This document shows, one piece after another, positions 48,601 to 61,480 of a stretch of DNA of 64,000 bases. Below the pieces are notes generated by a model that ran no database searches, had not been told where the DNA came from, and was given only the letters and a program-made list of their open reading frames with translations. Within the stretch, counting starts at the first letter, position 1. Each line of letters starts with the position of its first letter. The position numbers and the translations under genes were made by a program. This DNA comes from Chamaea fasciata (Eukaryota; Chordata; Aves; Passeriformes; Sylviidae), in the NCBI GenBank assembly GCA_029207755.1, contig JARCOQ010000002.1, forward strand, positions 85,772,087 to 85,836,086, read 5' to 3'.

Positions 48601-50407
48601 TGAAAAAGGAAAACAGATTTGTTAAGTTTATAAATGGCAAAGAACAAAATGTGCTGCTAGGACTGGACTAGAGTAGCTAAGAACTACATTTAATTATCAA
48701 ATCAATGTCAATTAAAATTGAACCAAATGATTCAAAATTAATTATATGGGTCATAAAATAAGTGCAGCCAATCAGCAAATTATCAAGTCAATGTAGCGAG
48801 ATAAGTCAATTCTTTAAATAAAAAACAGAAATAACAATTGAATTTTAAGTCCCAGTTATGGGTGTTTTCCAAAGTAGAGAAATTAAGATAATTGACTGAA
48901 TCACTCAGTGTTCAAAACAAGTTACTGTACTGCAAAGTGACCTCCTACCCTCTTTTAACCCTCCCCTTTCCCCACGGCCCAAATCAGACAGCTGGATTCA
49001 GCTGGCAGAGTCAAACTGGCAAGCAGCTGAGTCTTAAATTCACCTGCTGCATTCCCCAAGGGACAAATGATTGCTATTTCCAGGTGATAAAGTTGCTGTG
49101 ACCCTGCAGTTAAAGTGCTCATGGTTGCATCTGTGGATTAGGCTCCAATGTGGGCAAGCTGCAGGTACCCATGCACTTGCCAGCGCTGTGTCTTGGCTCA
49201 AGAGTAGCTGCAAGATTGTCATTGCACAGACAGAGAGCACCAGAGCTGCTCTAGGCTCAGATAGAGAAGTAAGGCAGGGTTTTAGGTGGGGGTTTTTTGT
49301 CATTGTTTCTCAAAAAGGATTATTGAGTGGAGGCAGCTGTGCTACTCTGAACCAATACTTCCCTCAACCAGTGTTTGAGATTACACTCTAAAATACTGAA
49401 AAATCACCTAAGGACAGCATGGTAAGCAGAAGACACAGTTCCTGACATATAGCAGTAGTGCTGCTGTAGCAAGAGTTAGGAGAGCTGTTGTCTTCTGCTT
49501 GATTATCCCTATGTTAGAAAACTGACCAGTTTTGGAGTAAGCAGAAACACCTGAGTGAGCCTGAGGGGTGACTTGCATCATGGAGGTGTGAAGTTTAAAA
49601 AAAAGGAAGAGAGGTGGAGGCAGGCACAGAACCTGTGTCCCATTTCCTAATGAATGTATGTAGGATTAGAATGTTCTACATTAAGTGGAACAGCTTTTAT
49701 AGGGACATTGAGTGCTTCAAATAATTTATAACTTGCTGTTTAGGGCTGGCTCTTGGGAGGTGGCAGATGTGGTATCTATCAGGAGGAGTTTGAACATTTG
49801 CTTCCCAAATCCTTATAGCTTAATAGTTAACTAGGAACTGCACCACTCTTGTGAAGGCAAGAAAAAAGTGTTTGTGCCAGAAATTCAAGGAGATGTAAGT
49901 CTAAAAGGGTTATCCTAAAATGACAGGCATTGTGTTACAATCCAAATTTGGGAGGGCAAGTCTGTGAGTGGTGGAACTTCACAGCTCTTTGCACATCCTC
50001 CTGACCAGGCACTGCAAAAGCAGGCTGTGCTCTGGCCACAGGGAGTGACTCCCCAGGGAAGGCCCATGTCCTCCTGCATGGTGTGGCCCCTGTGCCATAC
50101 CTCAGTGTGCTTCTCTGAGGGCATGGTCCTTATCCAAGAATAATTTTGGAGCTATTTATGTTTGACTGTTTCCAGTGGAAACTAAGAGCCCATCATTTTA
50201 CAGAATCTGGAGCCTACTCCACAGCTTCTTTAAAACAAATAAACAAACAAACAAAAAGCAAAAAAACCCAAAACAAAACAAAAAATCCCCTCACCCCCAA
50301 AAAGAAGAGAAGCACAGGTTGAAAATTCTTTGTCTTTTCGGGGGATTTTTTTTGCTTCTTTTCTGAATATGAGCTGTTAACTATGTTACCATGTGTCCTT
50401 GAACTTA
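45691..50407. other. CHST10-NMS intergenic region, proximal part
   Basis: No gene is recognised. The AT-rich 46.6-49.0 kb segment has few repeats and several TAAT/TTAAT-rich blocks, so it could hold conserved noncoding elements, but this cannot be shown from one sequence. A-rich and T-rich runs occur near 47138-47153 and 48096-48111. Confidence 0.5.
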
Positions 50408-50412
50408 CATGC

Positions 50413-50949
50413 TGTCCTGGTTTATAGTATAGGATGTGCCCAAATTGTTCTATCACCATCTTCATGAACTGTTGAATCCAGGTGTGGCAGTGTTTTCCCA
50501 GACCCCCTCCCTCTGGGCCAATATCTTCTGTTAATGGCCCATGAGATGCCTTGCCCATGACTCAGAGATAACTCCCTCCAGAAGTTATCTCTGTTTAAAG
50601 GGCCATCAAGGACCTGCTGCATGACTCATCATCCCATTGTGAGATGCTCCGCCCAGGGGGAGGAACCAAGCATTCTCACTTGGATATAATCTGGGGTTTG
50701 GGACAGTACAAGCAGCCCTTACTCACTGGATTACTAGAGGACCAGAGCTACCAGACTTTTCTATAGGATCACTGCTTCAGGAAGACCGCCTCGTCTGGAC
50801 TGCTTCTATCACTCTAGGTGGTATTCTGACTCTATCAGTGGTCTTTTGCATTATTTTATCTATTTTATTTTACTTTTTTTTCCTTTCTTCCTATTAAATT
50901 GTATCTCTGACTTGGAGCCTCTCATTTGGTTTGCTTTCAAACCACTACA
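50413..50949 (+). mobile_element. ERVL-like solo LTR with perfect 5-bp target duplication
   Basis: This 537-bp element starts TGTCCTGGTT and ends ACCACTACA. It is flanked by identical CATGC (50408-50412 and 50950-50954). A TATA-like GATATAAT lies at 50683-50690 and a polyadenylation-like ATTAAA at 50893-50898. It belongs to the same family as the LTR at 12814-13448, sharing CATCCCATTGTGAGATGCTC and other blocks. No internal genes adjoin it. The TGTCCTGGTT start is typical, to my knowledge, of avian ERVL LTRs; class remains inference. Confidence 0.88.
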
Positions 50950-52595
50950 CATGCATATTCACATGCTACAATATTAGAAAGAATGAAAGGAGCAAGGATC
51001 TTCCCCAGTCATCATGTAGACAGAAATAGGGATGGGAGGAAGAATAAGAGGGAGGAGTTGGATTGTTTTGAAGAATGTGGCCTTTGGTTTTGCAACTCTG
51101 AGGTGAGATGAATTCTTCAGTCACCGAAACTCATGTTGAAGGCTCTTGCCCTTGAAAAAGGAAACATCAGGCCCACAAGACCTAGCTTTACCTTGATTCT
51201 CTGTGGCAAATTTTATTTCCTTCAGTGTAATGTTTCCCAAGGTATTAGGGCACAGCTAGTCTTGCACTGAAACAATAAAATCTTCTTCTCAGTAAGGTGA
51301 GAACACATGGGAGATTTTTGATTTGAAAATGCCCATTTCTAAAGTAAGTATAGTTTAACCACTTATGGCAACCATGACCAAAAAGAGCCCTGAAAATATG
51401 AGGGATCAGGTAAATTTGGAAAGTTTTAGTGACATTGCTTTCAGCATCACTACAAGAAAAAGGCTTGAGAGTATAAGATGACTTCAACATTTAATATAAA
51501 GCTTTGACACCTCCCAAACTATAACTGATGGTTACCAACCAACTAGCCTCTCTGTTTATTCAGCTCACCCAAAGAACAGCTGATGTTTTGGAATTGTGTG
51601 ACCATCAGTCATTCATCAAACGTTATGTCAGGACCAGCCATGATAGATCAACCATGAAAAGCATTATGTTTTATCTCAAGAATTTCTTCATCTAAAAAGA
51701 GGGAGAATGATTTTACATCTTCTTGCTATGTATTCAACTTAAATGAAAGAAGGTTTACAAGATGAAATTCAGTTTCACAGACAATCTCTGACAAGTATTT
51801 TAAGATACTCGGTTACAAAGCATACAGTTAAATTAATAATTCACCTGTTATTATTGCAATTGGTATTTGATTAAGGCAATATTGAAGGTGCCAGCTTTAT
51901 ACTTCAACCAAAGAAAAATGTCATTGTTTAATGGTTTATATCCATCACTCTAGTGTTTAAGAAAGTATCATCATGTGTTTTTTCCAGTGATGTTGCTCTG
52001 AATTGTAAAATCGGCTCTGAGCTCAAAATGATGAGATTAAATGAAAAAGAGTAAGTCAAGCCAAGATGTGGTTTTCAAGTGTGAACTAAATGTAGTCATA
52101 AAAAGTACATTGGTTCAGTGGTGAAAAACACCATCTTGTAGCACAGATCCTGCAGACTCTTTCCTCAGTTCCTTTAAAAATATTGTGAGTAGCCAGTATC
52201 AGCTGTATTAAGCATTCCTCTCTTACCATATAACATCATAAATTCTTATTAAATACAATCCTTTTTGACCATTCAGAGCCAAACCTTTCCCTTAGACGGT
52301 TAGCTCTTGCTGCAGGGCACTAGATCCTCTGTTCACCTTCAGGCTCGGCTCACAATAATCTTTTAGAATTAAACCTATTTCTTTTTTTTTTTAGTATAAG
52401 GAACACCCCAGTCCTGCATTTGGAAGCATCACACCACTTAGGCAAGTATATTTCCACAGCAACACTATCTTTGTTTTAAGTTGTATCCCCAGAAAAGAAG
52501 GAGGCTGCTATCCATCCACCCACTTACCAATTCCCTCTAGACATTCTGTCCTTTTATATTTTACATCATTTAACTAGTGGGCTTTCCTGGTTTGG

Positions 52596-52622
52596 AAAAA
52601 CAAACAAACAAACAAACAAACC
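52596..52622. repeat. (CAAA)n microsatellite
   Basis: Successive AAAC units follow TTTGG at the end of a unique segment. A shorter, impure relative lies at about 50233-50260. Confidence 0.85.
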
Positions 52623-53001
52623 CTACCAGAGCAGTTAGCATGTACTTTGCTGCAACATCCTTACTTCCTAATTTATGCATCTTTGTTGAGCACTCACTTC
52701 ATTAAGGAAACTGTCACTGAGCAGTGTCCCATTGATCCAGCCACTGCAAAGAAGGCAGATTATTTTGTCCTTCAGGAATGATAAACAACAGCAACACACT
52801 GAGCCTTATTCTCTTGGATAACTCATGGTACCACATTGTGCCTTGTACTGTTGTTGTTGTCTAAATGTGCTCTTGTTACAGAAGTTATTGGGTCGTATCG
52901 GCTTCTGCTGTTCTCTTGATATTGCTGGAGTTAGAACAGGAAAATTCATTTTGGCTATGTTTTCTGCAAACAGAAGGCAGGGAGCTCTGCTTGATTTCTC
53001 A

Positions 53002-53002
<1 letters not shown>

Positions 53003-53028
<26 letters not shown>
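53003..53028. repeat. Poly-T tract (26 T)
   Basis: An uninterrupted T26 run is followed by AAATTGTCACTC. No adjoining element body is recognised. Confidence 0.8.
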
Positions 53029-53033
<5 letters not shown>

Positions 53034-53210
53034 GTCACTCTGTAGTGACAATTATGAGATTATCCTTAAGCCTTTGAACACAGATTCCATCTTATCCAAC
53101 TCCTTCCCACAGGAAAAAAATCTCTTTTCTTCACTAGGATTTTACTGTTGGATAAGTGAAGTACATTATTGATTCCATGGCAAAACCAAAGCTGCTTTTA
53201 AAAAGTGCTT

Positions 53211-53326
53211 GATAATAGTAGTTTGATAGAGAAGTTGCTACAAGACTGCCTTACAGAGTTGAAAGGAAGATAATGGTAGTTTGATACAGAAGTTGCTACA
53301 AGACTGCCTTACAGAGTTGAAAGGAA
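53211..53326. repeat. 58-bp direct tandem duplication
   Basis: Copies at 53211-53268 and 53269-53326 differ at two positions (GATAATAGTA/GATAATGGTA and GATAGAG/GATACAG). The unit contains AGTTGCTACAAGACTGCCTT. It is non-coding and recent. Confidence 0.93.
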
Positions 53327-56300
53327 GACCAGGAAGTGCAGCAGCATCACTGTTTTATGCCAAAAACTCAGCAAATTGCTAGAACCTGCCAGACTACACT
53401 GTGAAGTGAATGTGTATTTTTTTTTTTAACGTAAAATCAGCAGAAATTGGATACACAAATATGTTTCTTATGTAGAACAGAGGACATTCAAAATATTTTT
53501 TCAAATATATCTTGGATTTTGGAAATAGATTTAATATACTCTCTAGAAATTGATTTTGTAACTGCATTATACCTCCTGAAGCTTTATCATTGTCCTTATT
53601 GGTTTCATTAATGTTGTACTCATATATCTTACTGTAAATCATCATAGATGAATTGATTTTAACTTTACATCATTCCTCACTATTCCATTAAACACTATCT
53701 TCTTTAGATAGTCTATTGCCAACTGGGAATATGATAACTCTGTCAACAGAAAGAAAAAGAAAATTTTAATTGCATGCAATTAATTGTCCTGTCTCAGGAC
53801 TATTCATCCAGCGAAATAAACATAACATAATCTCCAGTTTCATATGACTTCATGATAGTCACATACCTCTGGCCATCATAAATCTCTGAGGTTTACAGCA
53901 ATAAACCAAACTGGATTTGCCCGTTACTGCACTGTATCTTTTTATATTAACAAATTATGAGATGCTGTCCCAATGTGTCCCCAGTGACACCTCTCCCCAG
54001 TGACATGTACTTAGGAGAAAGGTACCTGATACAACCACTGATGCGGCTGCCTCTTTTGGCTTTTCCTCCTCCTTTAACAATTAATTAAATTAAGTCAGGT
54101 AAAACCCCTAAGTTCTCTTCTCACTTTTGAATGGGATGCCTTAGAGTGAATTGTACTGCAGAAAAAAAGTCTGTCTTCTCCATTTACATGCTAGAGAGGC
54201 TCCAGCCTCCACATTTTTGTGTAGTAGGGCTGAGAGAGGCAAGGGCTGCATTTGACAAAACATGAGGGATAGAGTGGTCCTTTGCTGAGTCAGGAAGGCG
54301 TTTTCTATGTGGATAAGCTCTCCACTCCGTTCTTTGTCATTATTTTCCTCAAACTCTCTCTCAATTTTTTCTCATTCTTTTTTTGGCTTTGGAGTAATTT
54401 CTTCTTTATCTTGGTGCCTTTGGAGCCAGCAGATAGTGCAGCAGTTGCCATTGAAGACAGACCAGATGTGTTGCCAAAAAGGGAAAAAGCAAACTGGCCT
54501 TACTGCATTTCATGCACAATGTTGCTAGCATTGAGGTGCTTAATTATCACAGGGAAAAGCTGCTCATAGTTTAAACCAACTAAAGACTGAAGTAGTTTAT
54601 TGAATTATTAACAGCACATAATTGATCAGCAATTGGTGAAAAATATATTCAAGAGCTATACAAACAGATAAACCTCAACATTAGACACACTCACAAACTG
54701 TTACTGAACTAGAAATTTTTGAACAGCCCTTGAATAACTAATCCCCAAATGCTCAAATTCTGCACAGAGAAGGACAAGTATCTACCTCTCTCTCCAGGGT
54801 AAGGGGCTCCCCTCCTCCCCACTTCTCCTTTGTGGGATGTGCGTGCTCTGGCCATGCCCACACTGCTCCCAGCACTCCCTGAAGCCTCATGCCGCCAAGT
54901 AAGCTCTGCTGGAGCACAGATGCAGAATCTGCACTACATCCACTGGGTCATGCCTCCTGGGTGCCTCTGTGTCTCTCAATCCATATGGGTGCCGCAGTGC
55001 TGGTGCTGAGGAGGGCCCCTGTCACTGTCAAACCCTGCTCTGTTACCATCACCAGGCCCCTACCCTCTGTTGAAAATTTTGGTGCATCTTTTGCACTTCT
55101 TTTCAAGTTCCATTTGTTTCAAAATACTTATATTTCCTGTTTACATTAAATCCTGGTGATGGTCTTCCTCCTCTATAAGCAGCACAAATTTGGGCAAACA
55201 TCTCAGACAGTTTCTGGTGTTCCACTGGTGTGCGTTGTTGACGCTCAATTTCCTGTCTTACCAGGCTATTTTGTTGAGGAAAAACATTCCCCCAAACAAT
55301 ATTTTGCTGTCAAGAAATACTTACTAAGAAGAGAAAGTAAATACAGATGGAGGATAGGAACTCCAAAATGTCTGCATTCCTGCCACCACACTATCATTCT
55401 CCCTCCTTTGTCAAGTCTTGTCTAGCTGGTGCATCATATTATGGGAGGTCTTTTTCTCTACATTTATATCTGATGGTGTGTCTACATCTTGGACTGGAAC
55501 TTTGGCCCCTGTTGGGCCTGGGAAGGGCTGAGCAACACACAGTTCCCAGAGCAGAGATCGAGCGAACAGAATGGCTCATTCATGGCGTCCTTCCCCAAGC
55601 AGGAGGAGCTTCCTTAATTCAAGGTTTGGACCACATGCAGCAACTAAACTCAAGAAGATAATATGTAAATAGCTGTTAATGGATACAAATTAATTCTGCA
55701 TCTATAACAAATGCTGCCCTGCTTCTGCAAACAGACCTTTGGGAAAGGATAACAATTAACAAAAAAGCCTCACTCAAATTTATTTGAGAAGGAGATTAAA
55801 GGCTTTTAAAAGACATTCAACTGTAAAATGGTTCCTTCAGAGGAAAACCTGCCTTTTGTTTGCCTGTGATTCTTCTGGACAGCTGCTTACAGGCAGACAA
55901 GGCAGATCTTTTTTGCCATAAAGATGCATTTTTTTCTGTGCACAAAGAGCTCTAGGACTCAGGTGCAGAGAGAAACAGCTTCTGAGCAATTCTCAGTAGA
56001 GGCTATGGACAAGGCATCAGTACTGACAGATAGGTTTGGATCCTAATCCAAGTAGTAGAATTAGTATTAATGGCTCTTAGTTTATTGTTGATTTACAGTC
56101 TGGTCTGATTGCTAGACTCAGGAGTGGCCATTTGCATGAAACTTACAATTCCAATATTCTCAGGTCAATAAAATGCTCTAACAGCTGAAAACTTTTGCAT
56201 TTTGCTACAGTAAAGCTTTTGTGGAGTGATATAATCTAATGAGATTAAAACAATAGGTCAATGAGCATCAAGGCATAACTGCTTTGACCAAAGGACAGCA

Positions 56301-59300
56301 CAAAAGTTAGCTTAAGTCTTACAGCTTAAGTCAGGAACCAGAAGGCTGGTTCATACAAACTACGTTTAGTATGTCAAAGAAGCAATCACTTCATTTTCAA
56401 TACCAGCGAAACTCTGTAAAGATATAGTTGACTTGAAACAGAATGAGAAAGATTAATTGCTTTCGTATAAGTAAGTCAAATTCCTAAAGAAGAAAAATAC
56501 ATATATCTTCAGCAATAACTGTAAGTGACAGTGTTTGAGTACTTACTTATTTTGAATGGCACTCAACTCAGATGTCTGTCAGGATTAAGTGCCGGTGAGT
56601 ATGGCTAAGGGAAGCAGAGCTTTGGGTTAAACTCTTTGCTTCTCACTCAATGATAAATGACACATAAGTTGGAGTGTCTGGAGGCCTGAGCTCCAGTTAT
56701 TTAAGCACTCAGCTTCCCAGATGAGTTGGTTTTTGTGTATAATGTTAAAGTTAGGCAGATGATGGGTCTTATCACCAGCATGGGGTAGATGGGTCATATG
56801 ATACTGAAATGAATTAACATAGTCTGGTGATTTCTTCTCTCTGGCTGGTGTGTTTAGAGTGGGTGCTCTTCAAGGAAACATGGTCAGGTAGTAAAAATGG
56901 TCTGGGATCGGCTTGCCCTGTAGTCAGTTCTTGGTGAGACAAATATTTATTTTCAGCTGTTCTCTTCTTGTATAGTAATGGAGATGTAGGGTTCGGGTAT
57001 TAGCCAGAAATCTCAGACAGCATGGTATACATGTTAATCCAAATCCTTTACTCCAGTAATCAGTGTAATGTGTCCACAGACTGTGGTGTTCCCTCAATAA
57101 ACACAAAATTATGATTTACCTATAACTATACCCAAAGAAAATTAAAGCTACAGATTAAATCATTCTGATTTAGGAGGCGTGGATGAATGAGTGTCAGCAT
57201 TATAATTCAGCTATTAAAATCAAATTTGTTCAGCTGGTGGTGTGAAGTATGTGTCAGCCACTTCAGCATTTGACTCAGAGACCACCTGGAAATTTATGGC
57301 AGGCCCAAGATGCCAGGAATGAATCATTCTGGACAAATCCCTGATGAAAGCTCAACTGCAGATATTGATTGAGTTATCCCACCAGTTGCCAAAGCAGAAG
57401 AACATCCCTGTCCAGCTGGGGCAACACCAAATAAAATTAAGCCAAGTCAGAGCTCCGAGTTAAAGATCTTTTCAAATGTCTAAAAAATCTAGAAATTATA
57501 CTGATCCTTTATCCAACTGTAGCCAAATCCAGCCCATTGCTACAGCACTGTTTCCATACACACAACATGGTAGGTGCAAATTACCCCATTTCAGAGGAAT
57601 TCATGCTTCTCTGGCTGAATGTAGCAGACATAAAATGACATTTCCCCAAAAATAAGCCAATGAATGATCCAAAATAATGCAAATATTCAGATTCCTGGTT
57701 TAGTTTCCTAACTTCACCATTAGCATCTGTCCTCCATTTTGATGTTCTTGGTTAGCTCTTGTCTTTGAACTCCTGCCCACTGGGACATGCTTTTAATTCA
57801 TCCCCTTGAAATATTTACTCACTGGCCTAATCAACTTTATGACTGTGGCTTTATAGCTGTAAAGTATAGCAAGGCAACCACAACCAAAAGCCTAAGATTG
57901 ATTATTCTGTACTTACTTGACATTCTGACAACCAAATCAGCACCTATAGCCCAAGTCAGTTTTACAAAAGTGTGATATTGTGCTGGTAAAGCAAAGTTTG
58001 GGCACACAGCTCTGAGTGCCAAGTAGAGCTTTGCCCATGTGAAAACAAAAGTGAGACAAGCTCCCACTGTTTGGACCACTTGTTTGTAAACGAATGTTAA
58101 CTAAAACCACATCAAACACAGCCTTGTATTCAACATAAGTAGGCATTGTCATATGTAATAGAAGGTGAGTAATGAGAGCTGTCTGCAGGCTCTGTGGCAG
58201 GTTTGCCTAATAAATACCCTCCATTTTCTGCAGCTTTCCTCATCTTTCCGAAGAGGTCACAGGTGAGGTATTGAAAGCCCTCAGAGCAGGGTAAGGCTTT
58301 GTACGAAATACTGCTTGAGCTGCAGAGGGGGAGAGGCATGAGCAAGCAGAAGCAGTTTGGGTGAGTTGGGATGCACTCAGGAACTGCTCAGTGGTGACAT
58401 TTTGCACTGTGTCCTTACTGTCTGGAATAACTACTGATTTCATTGCAGAAATCATTTACAAAAAGGAAACCAGCCCTTCACCTTTTTTTGCCCACTGATG
58501 CCAAATTTTCTTCTTATTCATTTACCAATTACAGCATGTTTTGTTCTAAAATTATGCGTGTTGTAATATTGCTGTTGCTAAATATATGCCAAGACTCCTT
58601 ATTCACAATAAAAAATCCTGGTTTCTCATCAACCCCTCACTAAAGCTTCATTTTTAACTCCCTTCTGAATCACTGAGGACACTGAAAGTCCCCCTGTTTT
58701 TCTCTCTTCATGCAGAGAGCCCAGGACCTTAGAAAAGGAACTTTATTGATGTAGTAAAAGTATGGCTCATTAATGTGGCTTGGTGTTGATATATCAATTG
58801 GTGGCACCTTAACTAACACTTTTGAAATGAAACATCCAGCAGCAAAGAAAGTTCTGATTTAAGAAGGCTGAATGTGTTCACAATATAACACCCTCATAGA
58901 TCTGAAATTTTAGTTTTCAACACTTTCCCCATTCTTCTTTCATACTGCACAGCCGTGATAAAATACTATTTTCAGTTAGGAGATAAGTTGTGATTTTTTT
59001 AGTGGAGCTTGAATGAGTTAATTTTTTCTCATCTTCAGGTATTAAGCTTCACTGATGCAAATGAATAGCTCCATGGGTTTCATGGTAGGCAAAATTTGCT
59101 GAAAGAAAGCACAGAGTACACTTAGGGTACTCCCTGATAAAGGGTGAAATAAAGCAGCAGGTAGTTGATTGTGCATGGGAAGGAGGAAGGAAATGTTCAG
59201 GTAGCATCCCGTGTTTTATGTAATGTAGAAGCAGATTTTACCCACCCACCATGGTGACATGCTATTACAAAAAAGAAATCCCACTCCTAAACTCAAATAT

Positions 59301-60570
59301 GTTTAAAAAAGTTGAAAGAGGCTACCATATAACAGGCAGAAAGCAGATGCTTTTCTCACCAATACAGAAAGCCAGAGAACCGCATCCCATTACAGTGAAC
59401 TATCACCAGCAATCTGGTCCTAATTTAAAAGACAGAAAATTATTATGATTTAAAAGGATTGGTGTCTCATAGGTAAATATTAAAAAAATTAATAGCAAAT
59501 AGTGAATCTATAATGGCTCTCTAAGATCCCATGTTTCTGCAGCATGCTAGTGATTTGGATGCAAGATCTGTGATAAGCAGGGCAAGAGAAACACTGCTGG
59601 AGAACAGTAATTTTCAGTTTGGTTAAAGTGTTGAAAGACAGAAATAAGATAGTTAATATGAAAATGTGCAATCTTTCAGAGTATCTTTACCTTCTCTCAT
59701 TTTACTGTCTACCTCTGATAAGCCAAACTCACACTTAGTGGGGCTCTGCTTTCACATGTCTGTGACTACATTGGCTTAAGTAAATTACATCAAAGAAAAA
59801 CCTACTTCTCACTGCCATCAAAAATAAAACACCATCTTCCTTTTATGAGCAAATTTAACAAGCACAGAGAGTCCTTTCACTCCAGGATTTCATGGGTTTG
59901 GGTAGAAAGTAGGGCCTCTGCAAAAAGGAGCTATGGGCTTCCTGTAATGCTGCATCTTCTCGTTAATGAAAGCCTGGGCAGATTTGCTGTAAGAAACCAT
60001 CATCACAAAACTTGCTGCAATCTGCTTTAGCTCCCACAGAGGATAAAAATTATACAGTCAGAGGGATTAATCTCTTTGAATTCTATCCTATCTTGAAACT
60101 CCCATTCCACTTAAGACAGTGAGAATCTGACAACTGAGTGTCTACTCCAGCAACGTCTGACCTCCCCTGACATCTCCCCACTCAGATTCTTGCCCCCAAA
60201 AGGCTGTGACAAGGCAAAGACAGCCATCTTTCCCGGGGAAGGAACAAAGGGTGAACTAATGGTGCTGGGGTCACTCAGCTGCTCCAGGGCCTCTTTATGT
60301 GTTCAGGACACACAGATGTGTAACTGACAAAGTCGATGAAGTCTGGTTCCCTTTTCTTTGTGAGAAAGCAGCTGTGTCTCCTCCCTGACTGTTCTGAGAT
60401 GCTCCCACAGTCTTGCCATCAGGAATAGTCCTGCCATCATCCTTTTAGTGTGCAGCACAGCCATTGAGGGACATTATGAGATGAGGTGGGATGCTGTGAC
60501 AATAATACCTTCTGCAGCTTTTTATGTCTCATATCCCACACTGGCGCCATTGCCTCCCAAGCACGTCTAA

Positions 60571-60635
60571 TACATAGAATCATAGAATAGTTAGGGTTGG
60601 AAGGGATCATTTAGTTCCAACCCTGCTGTGTTAGA
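60571..60635 (-). repeat. CR1 3'-tail fragment (minus orientation)
   Basis: CATAGAATCATAGAATAGTT, AGGGTTGGAAGGGATCATTT and AGTTCCAACCC are the reverse complement of the CR1 3' terminus with its ATTCTATGATTCT repeats. Only the last 65 or so bases are present. Confidence 0.9.
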
Positions 60636-61407
60636 AGTTGGACAACTGAATATGTATTTGCTTCAGCAGGCCCAAAGTCTATTAAATAAAAGATTTTGAG
60701 AGGACTCTGCCTTTCTAAGTCTGTGATCTGATTAGAAAGCACTGCTCTTAGAACTTGCAGAGAGAAAACCAGGAAGAGTTTTCCATAGTCGAACACAATG
60801 ATTAAATCAGGAAGAAAGGAGAATCACTTTTTGTTGAGAGCAGATCTGTATCTTTCCTATAGCCATACCCACTATGAAATGAATTAAGAGGTGGATGGCT
60901 TTCTTTATTTCATGCGAAGGTAAATGTAGTAAAATGGGACTTGTTCAATATGAAAGTTCACAACCTTCTAATTAGAAGGCAAACTTTTTTTCCCGAGCTG
61001 CCACGAGGAGAAATAATTTCCAAACACTCAGCAAGCCCTACTACAAAACTGAATTTTCTGTTGCTCTGTCACTTGACCAAGCACAGCATCTTCTTCTCCT
61101 GTCTCACTTTTTCCTCTCGGTCATCCCTTCTAGAGAAGCAGCTTTGACGGAGGGTTCTAGAGGGTGGAGAAGGGGGCCCCTCATGCTGGGGTGGGGGTTT
61201 CTCGTCACGGCGGCCCGAGCCGCGGGGCAGCGGGGGCGGCAGCGCTTGTCCGGCAGCGGGGGCGACACCGGCAGCGACAGTGGGAGCGGTGCTTGGGACC
61301 GCCCCGGCGCCCATTGGCTCGGCGGCTCCATATGGGGCTCGGCGGGGCCCCATAAAGGCGCCCGTCCGCTCGCCCGTCCGCCCATCCCATCCCATCCCCG
61401 CCCCGCC

Positions 61408-61480
61408 ATGCCCTCGCCGCCGCCCGCCCTGCCCTGGCTCCTGGCCGCCTGCTGCCTCTGCGCCCTGCCGCGGGGCTCAG
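61408..61480 (+). CDS. NMS: NMS exon 1 (signal peptide)
   Basis: ATG at 61408 lies 50-odd bases after the TATA-like box. The exon gives 24 codons plus one base (MPSPPPALPWLLAACCLCAL, then PRGS) and ends CTCAG|gtacgt. The hydrophobic core and small residues before GFPQP fit a cleavable signal peptide. Confidence 0.88.

Larger units (their letters stand above)
50955..61150. other. CHST10-NMS intergenic region, distal part
   Basis: No gene is recognised. Local features are an (AAAC)n stretch at 52596-52622, a T26 run at 53003-53028, a 58-bp tandem duplication at 53211-53326 and a CR1 tail at 60571-60635. The rest is AT-rich, and regulatory DNA for NMS could lie here. Confidence 0.55.
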
